A DNA stretch of 64,000 bases from Herbaspirillum sp. meg3 (GTDB lineage Bacteria > Pseudomonadota > Gammaproteobacteria > Burkholderiales > Burkholderiaceae_D), in assembly GCF_002257565.1 (NCBI RefSeq), contig NZ_CP022736.1, forward strand, positions 1,364,001 through 1,428,000, written 5' to 3'. The position numbers and the translations under genes are program-made. How positions within the stretch are numbered: the stretch's first letter is position 1; each line of letters starts with the position of its first letter. The notes under the pieces are model-generated. The model made no database searches and was not told the origin of the DNA. It was given only the letters and a program-made list of their open reading frames with translations. Below are positions 34,051 to 42,644 of this stretch, piece by piece.

Positions 34051-34896
34051 TTAAGCGTTCACTGTTTTCTGTTGTTGCTCACCGAGGCCTTCGATGCCCA
34101 GACGGATTGTCTGACCAGCAACCAGATACACCGGATTAGGCTTGACGCCCATGCCGACGCCCGGAGGCGTACCTGTCGAGATCACGTCGCCAGGCTGCAG
34201 GCTCATGAACTTGCTCAGATAGGAGATGATGAAAGGCACGTTGAAAATCATCGTGTTGGTGTTGCCGTTCTGGTAGCGCTTGCCGTCCACTTCCAGCCAC
34301 AGTTGCAGATTGTTCGGATTGGCGATTTCGTCGCGTGTCACCAGCCATGGGCCGAGTGGACCGAACGTGTCGCAACCCTTGCCCTTGTCCCAGGTGCCGC
34401 CGCGTTCTGTTTGGTATTCGCGCTCGGACACGTCGTTGACGACGCAATAGCCGGCGATGTGCGACAGCGCATCTTTCTCTTCGATGTACGCGCCGCCCTT
34501 GCCGATGACTACGCCCAGCTCGACTTCCCAGTCGGTCTTCTTGGAGCCGCGTGGGATCTTCACGTCGTCGTTAGGACCGACCACGGCCGAAGTCCACTTG
34601 TTGAACACGACTGGTTCAGCAGGGATAGGCAGGTTGGATTCAGCAGCGTGATCGGCGTAGTTCAGGCCGATACAGATGAACTTGCCGATGTTGCCGACGC
34701 AAGCGCCGATACGTGGATTGCCGTCAACCACTGGCAGGCTTTGCAGATCCAAGGCGCGGATCTTGGCCAGAGTGCCGTCATCCAGGGCTGCGCCGTTGAA
34801 GTCCTTGACGTGCGCCGACAGATCGCGAATCTTGCCAGCCTGATCCAGGATGCCTGGTTTTTCTTGGCCGACAGGGCCGTAGCGGAGTAATTTCAT
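34051..34896 (-). CDS. Fumarylacetoacetate-hydrolase family protein (diketo-sugar-acid hydrolase)
   Basis: FAH-family enzyme of 281 aa. Family motifs are FICIGLNYADHAAE, then the metal-binding EVELGVVIGKGG with its acidic residues, YCVVNDVSEREYQ and the C-terminal GDVISTGTPPGVGMG. In Burkholderiales close relatives act as 2,4-diketo-3-deoxy-L-fuconate or -rhamnonate hydrolase, splitting the diketo acid to pyruvate and a hydroxy acid. It is the first gene of the FAH-SDR-MFS unit. AAGGAAGAG gives the ribosome site at ATG 34896; the longer frame to 34989 is not supported. Confidence 0.86.
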   Translation of the reverse strand: MKLLRYGPVGQEKPGILDQAGKIRDLSAHVKDFNGAALDDGTLAKIRALDLQSLPVVDGNPRIGACVGNIGKFICIGLNYADHAAESNLPIPAEPVVFNKWTSAVVGPNDDVKIPRGSKKTDWEVELGVVIGKGGAYIEEKDALSHIAGYCVVNDVSEREYQTERGGTWDKGKGCDTFGPLGPWLVTRDEIANPNNLQLWLEVDGKRYQNGNTNTMIFNVPFIISYLSKFMSLQPGDVISTGTPPGVGMGVKPNPVYLVAGQTIRLGIEGLGEQQQKTVNA

Positions 34897-35234
34897 TGCT
34901 CTTCCTTTGGTGGTTGATCTAAAGATAAAGCGCCATCTTGGCAAATGTGCGGCGCATAGTCCTGCTTTTTGGAATCGAGATAATACCAATTAATTGGTAA
35001 GACCATCAAACAACTTTGCCGCAATATAGATGAAAATATCTCATTTCGGCGATTGTCGTTTCTAGTTAGGTGGGGACATTTTTAATCGGGTTTGGGCAAG
35101 CACCCTTTATAAATGAATGACTTAGCGGGGGGGAGGGGAAGTCCATGTCGTGACGAAAATTGCAAAAAGAACCATATTGGAAGTCCGCAACCGGCCCAGG
35201 AACGGACAACTTAAACCTTGGATGCGATCCACCG
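34897..35234. other. Gene-free region (338 bp)
   Basis: Promoter region of the FAH-SDR-MFS operon. Apart from the operator at 34984-35005 it contains a G-run (near 35128-35139) and no supported gene. Confidence 0.5.
34984..35005. promoter_or_regulatory. GntR/FadR-type operator upstream of the FAH operon
   Basis: A perfect 16-bp palindrome TACCAATTAATTGGTA (34984-34999) overlaps TGGTAAGACCA (34995-35005). The second matches the AATTGGTAAGACC half of the PdhR/LldR-type box (TGGT-N3-ACCA core) used by FadR-subfamily GntR regulators. It lies 88-109 bp before the FAH-family start. No GntR gene is in this window. Confidence 0.65.
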
Positions 35235-35924
35235 CTATTGCGGACTTGCTGTCTTGGTAGATTCGATGCCAGCCAAGATCAAATCAATTCCGGCCAAGAA
35301 GTCAGCACGATCATTGTGGACACTCATTTGCGTAGCGATGCTTCGGGTGAATGGATAGCGATCGGGGTCGAGCTGCAACCAGGCGTCTGCCACCGTACTC
35401 AGGAATTCGGCTCTTTCTGCCTCTCGCGCCCGCGCCACTTGCGCATTAGCGGCGTTCTGTCCGCCCACCCCGAGAATGTAGTTCAGCAGCACCGACACCG
35501 TAACCCAATGCCGGTCAGGTGCTACGCCAAGCGCATGCACTTGTTGCCCGACACGCTCCAGCACGCTCACCATCGTCGACTTTCCTGCGGCCCATGCCAA
35601 CGCGGAGCCAATCCACGGGTGCGCATCCATCGCATCGAACATCGTCAGCGCTACGGCACGAATCGCAGCTTTGGGTGACATGTCCTTCGCTTGTAAATCC
35701 ACGCCAGGCCCAATAACCGCGCTGCAGGCGGCTTCGAGTAGATCGCTCTTGTTGGCGATGTGCCCGTAGATAGCTCCCGGACCGGTAGCCAAGCGCTCGG
35801 ACAGGCTGCGGAAGGTCAGACCTGATTCGCCACCGCTGTCGAGCAATTCGATTGCGGCTTCGATGATCTGCTCGCGCGACAAGGATTCATCACGTCGCGG
35901 ACGGCGCTGCATTTTTTTTTCCAT
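35235..35924 (-). CDS. TetR-family repressor (TetR/TetC type)
   Basis: Repressor of 229 aa. The N-terminal HTH (about residues 17-62) reads SREQIIEAAIELLDSGGESGLTFRSL, then ATGPGAIYGHIANKSDLLEAA, close to tetracycline-type TetR proteins rather than to AcrR. The C-terminal ligand/dimer domain is complete. It is divergent from a TetX-like flavoprotein with a dual palindromic operator in the 82-bp gap, so it most likely represses that gene and itself. M5 (35912) is an alternative start. Confidence 0.9.
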   Translation of the reverse strand: MEKKMQRRPRRDESLSREQIIEAAIELLDSGGESGLTFRSLSERLATGPGAIYGHIANKSDLLEAACSAVIGPGVDLQAKDMSPKAAIRAVALTMFDAMDAHPWIGSALAWAAGKSTMVSVLERVGQQVHALGVAPDRHWVTVSVLLNYILGVGGQNAANAQVARAREAERAEFLSTVADAWLQLDPDRYPFTRSIATQMSVHNDRADFLAGIDLILAGIESTKTASPQ

Positions 35925-35932
35925 CCGCTATC

Positions 35933-35978
35933 TTGACATAAATGGAACATCGTTCCAATATATTGGAACGATGTTCCA
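35933..35978 (+). promoter_or_regulatory. TetR dual operator with promoter of the TetX-like gene
   Basis: A 36-bp perfect palindrome (35943-35978) made of two 15-bp TGGAAC-N3-GTTCCA sites, TGGAACATCGTTCCA and TGGAACGATGTTCCA. A consensus -35 TTGACA (35933-35938) immediately precedes it, so the -10 region lies inside the palindrome and bound repressor would block initiation. Confidence 0.85.
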
Positions 35979-36006
35979 AACTTAAGAGCGCCTCACAAAA
36001 AACCAT

Positions 36007-37137
36007 ATGAATACGCCAATCGCCATCATCGGGGCCGGACTCGGCGGCCTCACGCTAGCCCGCGTCCTGCATCTTCATGGCATTCCCTCAACCGTCTACG
36101 AAGCGGAGCCTTCAGCCGAATCGCGCGCTCAGGGCGGGATGCTCGACATTCATGATTACAACGGACAACTGGCGCTGCAAGACGCCGGCCTGCTCACTCA
36201 GTTTCAAGAACTCATTTTGGAGGGGCGGCAAGCGATGCGGATTTTAAGTCCCGATGGACGACTCCTTTTTGAGAATCCAGATGACGGCACTGGGGGGCGT
36301 CCCGAGGTACAGCGTGGAGAGCTCAGACAGATGCTGCTCGATTCTTTGCCGGCCGGAACAGTACAGTGGAATCACAAAGTCGCCGGCGTACGGTCGATGG
36401 GAAATGGTCGCCATGAAGTCAGCTTCGCCAATGGCAGGACGGTGGCCACGCATTTGTTGGTCGGAGCCGATGGCGCCTGGTCAAAGGTACGTCCGTTGCT
36501 ATCCGCAGTTATGCCCCAATACACCGGGATGTCGTATGTAGAGACGTATCTGTTTGATGCGGGCGTTCGCCACCCGGCCAGCGCCGTCGCTGTAGGCCCG
36601 GGGCAAATGGGCGCCCCCGTTCAAGGGAAGGCGATCATGGCGCATCGTGAGCGTCATGACACGCTGCACACTTATGCAATGCTTGCCAGGCCGCTGGATT
36701 GGTTTGCAGACATCGACTTCGCCGACAAAGCCAAAGCAAGCGCGCGTATCGCCGAGGAGTTCGATAGCTGGGCGCCTGAGCTGACCGCGTTGATCACAGA
36801 CAGCGACACGATTCCGATATGGCGTCCGCTTCACGCGCTTCCTCATGAACATCGCTGGCAACGGGTGCCGGGGGTGAGCCTGATCGGCGACGCCGCCCAC
36901 CTCAGCATCCCTAACGGCGAGGGTGCCAATCTCGCGCTGTACGACGGTGCCGAACTCGCCAAGGCCATCGCCTCACATGCCGATGATCTGGAGGCTGGAC
37001 TTCATCAATTTGAGCAAGCCATGTTTGAGCGAAGCGCAAAGGTCGCAGCGGAAGGTGAAAAATTCTATGAGCTGCTTGCTGGTGAAGATCCTGCACGGGG
37101 CATGATCAACATGTTCCAAGATGGCGCGACGTCATAG
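36007..37137 (+). CDS. TetX-like FAD-dependent monooxygenase
   Basis: Flavoprotein monooxygenase of 376 aa. The FAD-binding GAGLGGLTLARVL (residues 9-21), Arg-containing PEVQRGELRQMLLDSL, and the second FAD motif LIGDAAHLSIPNGEGANLALYDG are all present. GGMLDIHDYNGQLALQDAGLL and the GDAAHL region follow the TetX pattern closely (from memory of TetX). TetX-type enzymes hydroxylate and inactivate tetracyclines, but relatives act on other aromatic compounds. A C-terminal helix (about 345-365) is retained. The ribosome site is weak. Controlled by the divergent TetR. Confidence 0.88.
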   Translation: MNTPIAIIGAGLGGLTLARVLHLHGIPSTVYEAEPSAESRAQGGMLDIHDYNGQLALQDAGLLTQFQELILEGRQAMRILSPDGRLLFENPDDGTGGRPEVQRGELRQMLLDSLPAGTVQWNHKVAGVRSMGNGRHEVSFANGRTVATHLLVGADGAWSKVRPLLSAVMPQYTGMSYVETYLFDAGVRHPASAVAVGPGQMGAPVQGKAIMAHRERHDTLHTYAMLARPLDWFADIDFADKAKASARIAEEFDSWAPELTALITDSDTIPIWRPLHALPHEHRWQRVPGVSLIGDAAHLSIPNGEGANLALYDGAELAKAIASHADDLEAGLHQFEQAMFERSAKVAAEGEKFYELLAGEDPARGMINMFQDGATS

Positions 37138-37138
37138 T

Positions 37139-37162
37139 ACTGCCCCGAAAGTGAGGGGCAGT
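37139..37162. terminator. Hairpin after the TetX-like gene
   Basis: ACTGCCCC-GAAAGTGA-GGGGCAGT, starting two bases after the stop codon. Eight-bp stem without a T-run; probably a terminator or RNA-stabilising stem between convergent genes. Confidence 0.6.
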
Positions 37163-37168
37163 TACGGG

Positions 37169-37218
37169 ATGCCGCCTTGCTTGGCCGCAATCGGTCGCCG
37201 GTTGCGGACAGGCGGCAT
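37169..37218. repeat. Nested inverted repeat (interspersed-repeat type)
   Basis: ATGCCGCCT (37169-37177) pairs with AGGCGGCAT (37210-37218), and inside it CCGCAA (37185-37190) pairs with TTGCGG (37202-37207). The GGCCGCAATCGGTC core resembles a palindromic sequence widespread between genes in Burkholderiales and Pseudomonas, judged from memory. Confidence 0.55.
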
Positions 37219-37385
37219 TCGTAGTTCTGCCTGTTGATTTGTACGTGGATTTGCCCCACGTTTGCAACGAGTGATGACTTTACCTGGTAATTCAAGATCT
37301 CTATGAGACTTGGCGCTTCAAGCGAAATAGTGGCGCAACGAATAGTGCAAAACAGGGTCAATCAGAGCTGCAAATCAACATACTC

Positions 37386-37772
37386 CTAGAGCGCCAACGC
37401 ATTCACCACTGCCTCTGGCATCGATGGACGGCCGTTGAAAAGGCAAGTCGCGACAAACGTAGCCTCTGCATAGGTGACGCCGTCAACTTTAATCTCTTGA
37501 ACGAAATTGACACGATTGCGTTTTTCGTTTTTTTCAAGCTGACAAGTAACCTCTAATCGATCGTCCTTCTTGAGGCTTTTTCGGAAGCGCAGAGAGTATT
37601 CAAGCACCATGTAGATTTTCCCCTGGGCGAACTCTGCTTCAATATCAATGCCCAGTGCTTCTTTCATGAACGCGTGCCTTGTCCACTCCATATAAAACGG
37701 ATAATAGAGGCCGTCGACCACGCCCTGAAAATCGATATGTTTAGGATCAACTTCATAATTCTTTGAAAACAT
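37386..37772 (-). CDS. Acyl-CoA thioesterase, 4-hydroxybenzoyl-CoA thioesterase fold
   Basis: Hotdog-fold thioesterase of 128 aa. The active-site region is VDPKHIDFQGVVDGLYYPFYMEWTRHAFMKE, where Asp (IDFQG) is the expected catalytic acid and the helix follows, as in YbgC/FcbC-type proteins. GAGGAT precedes the ATG. No thioester pathway genes flank it; the substrate is unknown. It may be housekeeping for short or aromatic acyl-CoA. Confidence 0.85.
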   Translation of the reverse strand: MFSKNYEVDPKHIDFQGVVDGLYYPFYMEWTRHAFMKEALGIDIEAEFAQGKIYMVLEYSLRFRKSLKKDDRLEVTCQLEKNEKRNRVNFVQEIKVDGVTYAEATFVATCLFNGRPSMPEAVVNALAL

Positions 37773-38018
37773 GTACGTATCCTCATTGATTGGCTAGGCT
37801 GGTAATACTACCTACGAAAGCTCAAATGCTGTTGTCTTGCATCGAAAATTGTCAGCGTTCATGACGCAATTTTTCTATGGGCATCACTCAGCACCTCCAC
37901 GGGCGCCCCGGCATCAAGATGCCTCGGCACCACAAATTCGGTTATTGACAGTCAAAAATTGGCGGATAAGGAAGGCGTAATACCGATCGCCTCCACTTAT
38001 TCGCTCAGCCAACGAAGA

Positions 38019-40310
38019 TCACTGCGCCGGACGATTCGCATCAAGGACGGTGAGCGCCGCCATGTTGATGATGCGTCGCACGGTGGAGCTGGAGGTCAGG
38101 ATATGCACCGGCGCGTTCACGCCGAGCAAAAACGGACCCACGGCGACGTTGCTGCCTGCTGCCGTCTTGAGCAGGTTGTAGGCAATATTGCCGGCATCGA
38201 CGTTCGGGCAAACCAGCAGATTGGCGGAGCCTTTCAGTCGGGAGGTCGGCAGAATCTGCAAGCGCAACGCTTCATCCAACGCGCAATCGCCGTGCATTTC
38301 GCCATCGACTTCCAATGTGGGCGCACGCTCGGTAATGATTTCCAGGGCACGGCGCATCTTGCTGCCGGACGCGGAGCTCGCCGACCCGAAGTTGGAGCGG
38401 GAAAGCAGTGCTGCCTTGGGCACCAGGTTTAACCAGTTCATTTCGTCAGCGGCGGCAATGGTGAACTCGGCGATCTGTTCGGCAGTCGGGTCATCGTTGA
38501 CGTGAGTGTCCACCAACGCCACGGTGCGCTGATCAAGCAGCAGGATGTTCATGGCGGCGTAGGTGTGCGCACCCGGTTTCTTGCCGATGACCTGGTCGAC
38601 ATAGCGAAGATGGTCGTGATACGCGCCGACGGTGCCGCAGATCATGCCGTCAGCATCGCCAAGGCGAACCATCATGGCACCAATCAGCGTGAGTCGGCGG
38701 CGCATTTCGACGCGTGCCATTTCCTTGGTGATACCTTCGCGGCACATCAAATCCCAATAGGTTGTCCAGTACTGGTGGAAGCGTTCGTCGTAGTCCGGGC
38801 TGGTGACTTCAACGTCTTGCCCCAGGCGAAGTCGCAAACCGAATTTTTGAATCCGTGCCAGCAAGACTTCGGGACGGCCGACCAGGATGGGGTGCGCCAG
38901 TTTTTCATCGACGATCACTTGTACGGCGCGCAGCACGCGTTCATCTTCGCCTTCGGTAAAGACAATGCGGGACTTGCCGCCGTCGCGCACGCGTTGCTTG
39001 GCTGCAGCGAACAACGGCTTCATGAACGCGCCAGAATGGTAGACAAATTGTTGCAGTTGCTCGACGTAAGCATCCAGATCGGCGATGGGGCGCGTGGCGA
39101 CGCCACCTTCCATGGCTGCTTTGGCGACTGCCGGCGCGATGCGCACGATCAAGCGTGGGTCGAAAGGTTTTGGAATGAAGTACTCGGGGCCAAAGGACAA
39201 GTCGTAGCTGCCGTAGGCTGCTGCGACGACGTCGTTCTGCTCCTCTTCTGCCAGGCCTGCAATGGCGTAGACCGCGGCGATTTCCATTTCACGCGTGATG
39301 GTGGTGGCACCGACGTCGAGCGCACCGCGGAAGATATACGGGAAGCACAGCACGTTGTTGACCTGGTTTGGATAGTCCGAGCGGCCGGTCGCCATCACGA
39401 TGTCGTCGCGGACCGACAGTGCGACCTCGGGCAGGATTTCCGGTGTCGGATTGGCCAGCGCAAGAATCAGCGGACGCGCAGCCATGCTGGCGACCATTTC
39501 TTTTTTCAGCACGTTGCCGGCGGATACGCCGAGGAACACGTCGGCGCCTTCAATCACCTGTGCCAGCGTGCGCAAATCGGTTTTGCGTGCATAGCGTTCC
39601 TTGTCGGGATCCATGAGCGTAGGACGTCCTTCGTAGACCACGCCTTCGATGTCGGTTACCCAGATATTTTCCAGCGGCAGGCCCAGATCCATCATGAGCT
39701 CCAGGCAACCTAAGGCAGCTGCGCCGGCACCGGACACGACGACTTTGACTTCGGCAATGTTCTTCTTGACGACCTTCAACCCGTTGATGAAAGCGGCCGA
39801 TACCGTGATCGCAGTACCGTGCTGGTCATCGTGGAAGACTGGAATTTTCATGCGGTCGCGCAGCTGGCGTTCGACGGTAAAGCATTCCGGAGCCTTGATG
39901 TCTTCCAGATTAATGCCGCCGAACGTCGCTTCCAGACCGGCGATGATCGTCACCAGTTTATCGGGATCGGTTTCGTTGATCTCAATATCAAAGACATCGA
40001 TGCCGGCAAATTTCTTGAACAGAACCGCCTTGCCTTCCATCACCGGCTTCGACGCCAGCGCGCCGATATTGCCAAGTCCGAGCACGGCGGAGCCATTGGT
40101 GATGACGCCGACGAGGTTGCCACGCGCCGTGTAGCGGTACGCATTGAGCGGATCGGCGACGATCTCTTCGCAAGCAGCCGCAACGCCTGGGGTGTAGGCC
40201 AGCGTGAGGTCACGCTGGGTAACCAGGGGTTTGCTGGCGTTGACGGTGATTTTTCCGGGGGTTGGATATTGGTGGTAATCCAGGGCGGCTTGCCGGTCTG
40301 TCGTGTTCAT
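38019..40310 (-). CDS. maeB: NADP-dependent malic enzyme, MaeB type with phosphotransacetylase domain
   Basis: Multidomain protein of 763 aa. Residues about 1-420 are the malic enzyme with LAYTPGVAAACEEI, the metal site in FDIEINETDP and EDIKAPECF, HDDQHGTA and the Rossmann motif VVSGAGAAALGCLE. Residues about 430-760 are a phosphotransacetylase-like domain (FTEGEDERVLRA, then SNFGSASS and GPFLLGVNAPVHI), which is allosteric rather than catalytic in MaeB. It decarboxylates malate to pyruvate with NADPH. ATG 40310 has a GAGGAAG site; the longer frame to 40370 is not supported. The product is a single-gene unit. Confidence 0.95.
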   Translation of the reverse strand: MNTTDRQAALDYHQYPTPGKITVNASKPLVTQRDLTLAYTPGVAAACEEIVADPLNAYRYTARGNLVGVITNGSAVLGLGNIGALASKPVMEGKAVLFKKFAGIDVFDIEINETDPDKLVTIIAGLEATFGGINLEDIKAPECFTVERQLRDRMKIPVFHDDQHGTAITVSAAFINGLKVVKKNIAEVKVVVSGAGAAALGCLELMMDLGLPLENIWVTDIEGVVYEGRPTLMDPDKERYARKTDLRTLAQVIEGADVFLGVSAGNVLKKEMVASMAARPLILALANPTPEILPEVALSVRDDIVMATGRSDYPNQVNNVLCFPYIFRGALDVGATTITREMEIAAVYAIAGLAEEEQNDVVAAAYGSYDLSFGPEYFIPKPFDPRLIVRIAPAVAKAAMEGGVATRPIADLDAYVEQLQQFVYHSGAFMKPLFAAAKQRVRDGGKSRIVFTEGEDERVLRAVQVIVDEKLAHPILVGRPEVLLARIQKFGLRLRLGQDVEVTSPDYDERFHQYWTTYWDLMCREGITKEMARVEMRRRLTLIGAMMVRLGDADGMICGTVGAYHDHLRYVDQVIGKKPGAHTYAAMNILLLDQRTVALVDTHVNDDPTAEQIAEFTIAAADEMNWLNLVPKAALLSRSNFGSASSASGSKMRRALEIITERAPTLEVDGEMHGDCALDEALRLQILPTSRLKGSANLLVCPNVDAGNIAYNLLKTAAGSNVAVGPFLLGVNAPVHILTSSSTVRRIINMAALTVLDANRPAQ

Positions 40311-40534
40311 GTGCTCTTCCTCTTTCCAAGATGCGCCGGGGGATGGTGATGGCCGGCGGCGGTTTGTCATTGGTCTGGCGTTTTTCGCTTGTTTTTGCGC
40401 TCAAACCGTTTTTTCTTTGCGATCGTCATGGCGATGACGGCGATGACTTGAGGCGAGTTTAGGCAATAGGCATATCAAGATCATTTTGATTTATTATGAT
40501 CCCATCACCTTTTTCTAATGAAAGCTGCCTACTT

Positions 40535-41509
40535 ATGGAGGTATTTGATGCAAATGCGCTGCTCAGACGCTTGAGTACGCGCTTGAAAATGCGCCATCTG
40601 CTCTTGTTGTTGCAAATAAAGCAACACAAGTCACTCACGCGCGTCGCCGAGCAAATGGCCAGCACGCAACCCGCCATCACCAATGCGCTGTCGGAATTGG
40701 AAGGCATGTTTGGCGGCCCGCTGTTCGATCGTTCGGCGCGCGGCATGGCCCCGACTGAATTGGGCAAGGTAGTGCTGGAGCGGGCAGGGGCGATGGTGCA
40801 TGACTTGCGTCATCTGGTGCGCGACATCGAAACCCTGGCATCCGGTCATGCCGCTCATCTGCATATCGGGATTACACCCTTCATCTCAGGACAGATACTG
40901 ACAGCAGCGATTCAGCGAGCCCGTCCCGACGGCGATCAGCGGTTGACCGTGACAATTCATGAGGGAACCAGCGACCAGCTTCTGGCGCAATTGAGCGACC
41001 ATGCCCTCGATCTCGTCATTGGGCGAGCGTCGTCCGGAGTCAATCTGGAGAAGATCAAATTCGAAGTGTTGTACCGTCAGCAGCCGCGGCTGATCGCCAG
41101 TCGCCGCCTGGCCGCGCAGTTGGGACGAGTGCGCCTGGATTGGCGCAAGATGGTTGAACTGGACTGGATCCTGGGCGCTCCCCATACGCCCATGCGAGAG
41201 CAGGTGGCCGATATTTTTCTCGGAGCCGGCGTCGTCCCTCCCGTGCCCGTTGTAGAGAGTTATTCAGCGAAATTGATCGGAGAAATGATCGCGGCCAATG
41301 AAAGAGCGGTATCGATCGTGCCCGCCGATATTGCCGAAGAGCTGGTACGTGTCGCTGGCGTGGCAATCGTGCCGTATTCTTTTGACTGGACGCTTTCTCC
41401 CATCGCCTTGTTCATGCGCTCGGATGGGTTGCAGCGCAGGGCAGACCAGCTATTCGCTGAATCGCTGCGCGCCGTTTGCGAAGAGACTTACTCGACGCTG
41501 TCATCGTAA
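40535..41509 (+). CDS. LysR-family regulator (long N-terminus type)
   Basis: LysR regulator of 324 aa. The HTH reads RLKMRHLLLLLQIKQHKSLTRVAEQMASTQPAITNALSELE; the substrate domain is complete. The ribosome site before ATG 40535 is weak, and an ATG at 40496 would add 13 residues. It is divergent from maeB by 224 bp, but the gap contains no clear LysR site, so maeB control is only possible. The group (start ..LLRRLSTRLKMRHL) resembles regulators of aromatic or sugar-acid uptake. Confidence 0.88.
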   Translation: MEVFDANALLRRLSTRLKMRHLLLLLQIKQHKSLTRVAEQMASTQPAITNALSELEGMFGGPLFDRSARGMAPTELGKVVLERAGAMVHDLRHLVRDIETLASGHAAHLHIGITPFISGQILTAAIQRARPDGDQRLTVTIHEGTSDQLLAQLSDHALDLVIGRASSGVNLEKIKFEVLYRQQPRLIASRRLAAQLGRVRLDWRKMVELDWILGAPHTPMREQVADIFLGAGVVPPVPVVESYSAKLIGEMIAANERAVSIVPADIAEELVRVAGVAIVPYSFDWTLSPIALFMRSDGLQRRADQLFAESLRAVCEETYSTLSS

Positions 41510-41590
41510 AAATCCAGCCGACCATACGCCTCCATGGAGAGCGGCGATTTGTAAATTAATCTTTTTAGTCTAAATATCAAAATTAAGTTG

Positions 41591-41609
41591 CGCACTAATT
41601 AATTGTGCG
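41591..41609. promoter_or_regulatory. MarR/OhrR-type palindrome 1
   Basis: CGCACTAATTAATTGTGCG, an imperfect dyad around AATTAATT, upstream of the exported hydrolase at 41717. AATT-centred dyads are typical of OhrR-like repressors, and an OhrR-like gene lies downstream at 42645. Confidence 0.5.
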
Positions 41610-41647
41610 ATATATTTCAACCCGTACTTCAACCTGTGCTGTCGCCG

Positions 41648-41670
41648 AACTCCTTTTAGAGGAGTTTTTA
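41648..41670 (+). terminator. Terminator after the LysR gene
   Basis: AACTCC-TTTTAGA-GGAGTT with five T following; ends the LysR transcript before the hydrolase gene. Confidence 0.75.
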
Positions 41671-41679
41671 AATGTCAAT

Positions 41680-41699
41680 TGCTTAGCGCGCTAAGTAAT
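41680..41699. promoter_or_regulatory. MarR-type palindrome 2
   Basis: CTTAGCGCGCTAAG (41682-41695) is perfectly symmetric, extended by TTG and TAA outside it. It lies 22 bp before the hydrolase ATG, where a repressor would block transcription or leader clearance. TTAGCGCGCTAA-type dyads suit MarR-family dimers. Confidence 0.6.
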
Positions 41700-41716
41700 T
41701 TAACTTTCTTGAGAGA

Positions 41717-42490
41717 ATGATGATGAAACTGACCTCCATCGCTAACGCTGTCCTCGTTTCCACACTGTTGTCCGCCTCCGTCATGAGTGCGCAAGCCGCG
41801 CCGGTCGCTGCTGACGCTACCACCGTCGTTCTTGTCCATGGCGCCTTTGCTGATGGATCGAGCTGGGAGAAGGTGATCCCGCTGCTGCAAGCCAAGGGCT
41901 TGAAAGTGGTCGCCGTACAAAATCCTCTGACTTCGCTGGCCGATGACGTCGCCGCCACGCAACGCGTCGTTGACGCACAAACCGGCAAAGTCGTGTTGGT
42001 CGGTCACTCCTGGGGCGGCACCGTGATTACGCAAGCCGGCACCAGCAACAAGATCAAGGCTTTGGTCTATGTCGCCGCGTTTGCTCCTTCGGAAGGTGAA
42101 GCCGCCGGCGAACTTGGCAAGGAATATGCTGTTCCACCAGGTATTGCAACACTCCAGATGGATGCCACAGGTTATCTCTGGTTGCCAACTGATTCGGTCG
42201 CGAAGAACTTCGCGCAAGACGTGTCGCCCGCAACCGCTGCGCTGATCGCTGCCACACAAGGCCCGATCAATGCCAAGGCATTCGGCGAAAAGACGACTGT
42301 CGCAGCCTGGAGAACCAAGCCGAATTACTACATCGTGTCGTCGGAAGACCGCATGATCGCTCCTGAGCTGGAACAAGCATTTGCAAAGAAGATCAACGCC
42401 ACCACAACGACCTTGAAGGCAAGTCATGTGCCGATGGTGTCGCAACCTGAAAAAGTTGCCGAAGTGATTTTCGCCGCTTCGCAGCGTTAA
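41717..42490 (+). CDS. Exported alpha/beta hydrolase (paralogue of 11023)
   Basis: Hydrolase of 257 aa with a Sec signal peptide (residues 1-28, ending SAQAAPV). Motifs VVLVHGAFADGSSWE, VGHSWGGTVITQ (nucleophile Ser98), SSEDRMIAPEL and KASHVPM mirror the paralogue at 11023. Three ATGs at 41717, 41720 and 41723 precede the signal peptide; 41723 has the best spacing to GAGAG. It is followed by an OhrR-like regulator and preceded by two palindromes, so it may be peroxide-inducible. Confidence 0.85.
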   Translation: MMMKLTSIANAVLVSTLLSASVMSAQAAPVAADATTVVLVHGAFADGSSWEKVIPLLQAKGLKVVAVQNPLTSLADDVAATQRVVDAQTGKVVLVGHSWGGTVITQAGTSNKIKALVYVAAFAPSEGEAAGELGKEYAVPPGIATLQMDATGYLWLPTDSVAKNFAQDVSPATAALIAATQGPINAKAFGEKTTVAAWRTKPNYYIVSSEDRMIAPELEQAFAKKINATTTTLKASHVPMVSQPEKVAEVIFAASQR

Positions 42491-42501
42491 TGCCGGGGAA
42501 G

Positions 42502-42540
42502 GATGGACGGCCGATCTCGGGATCTGCCGTCCATCTTATG
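42502..42540 (+). terminator. Hairpin after the exported hydrolase
   Basis: GATGGACGGC and GCCGTCCATC form a 10-bp stem with an inner GATC pair; it lies 12 bp after the stop codon. The T-run is weak (CTTATG). Confidence 0.65.
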
Positions 42541-42644
42541 GTTCGCCGCGTCGCTATCCTTTGCTATCGACGACGATGGCAATTTGCTTTGCGAGGGCGG
42601 AGCCGTTAGGCTTACGGCATTCCGACTCTTGCCGTATCTCCGTC

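Noticed and set aside
38502..39713. 403-codon plus-strand frame
   Set aside because: Opposite strand of maeB, no recognisable protein, explained by codon bias.
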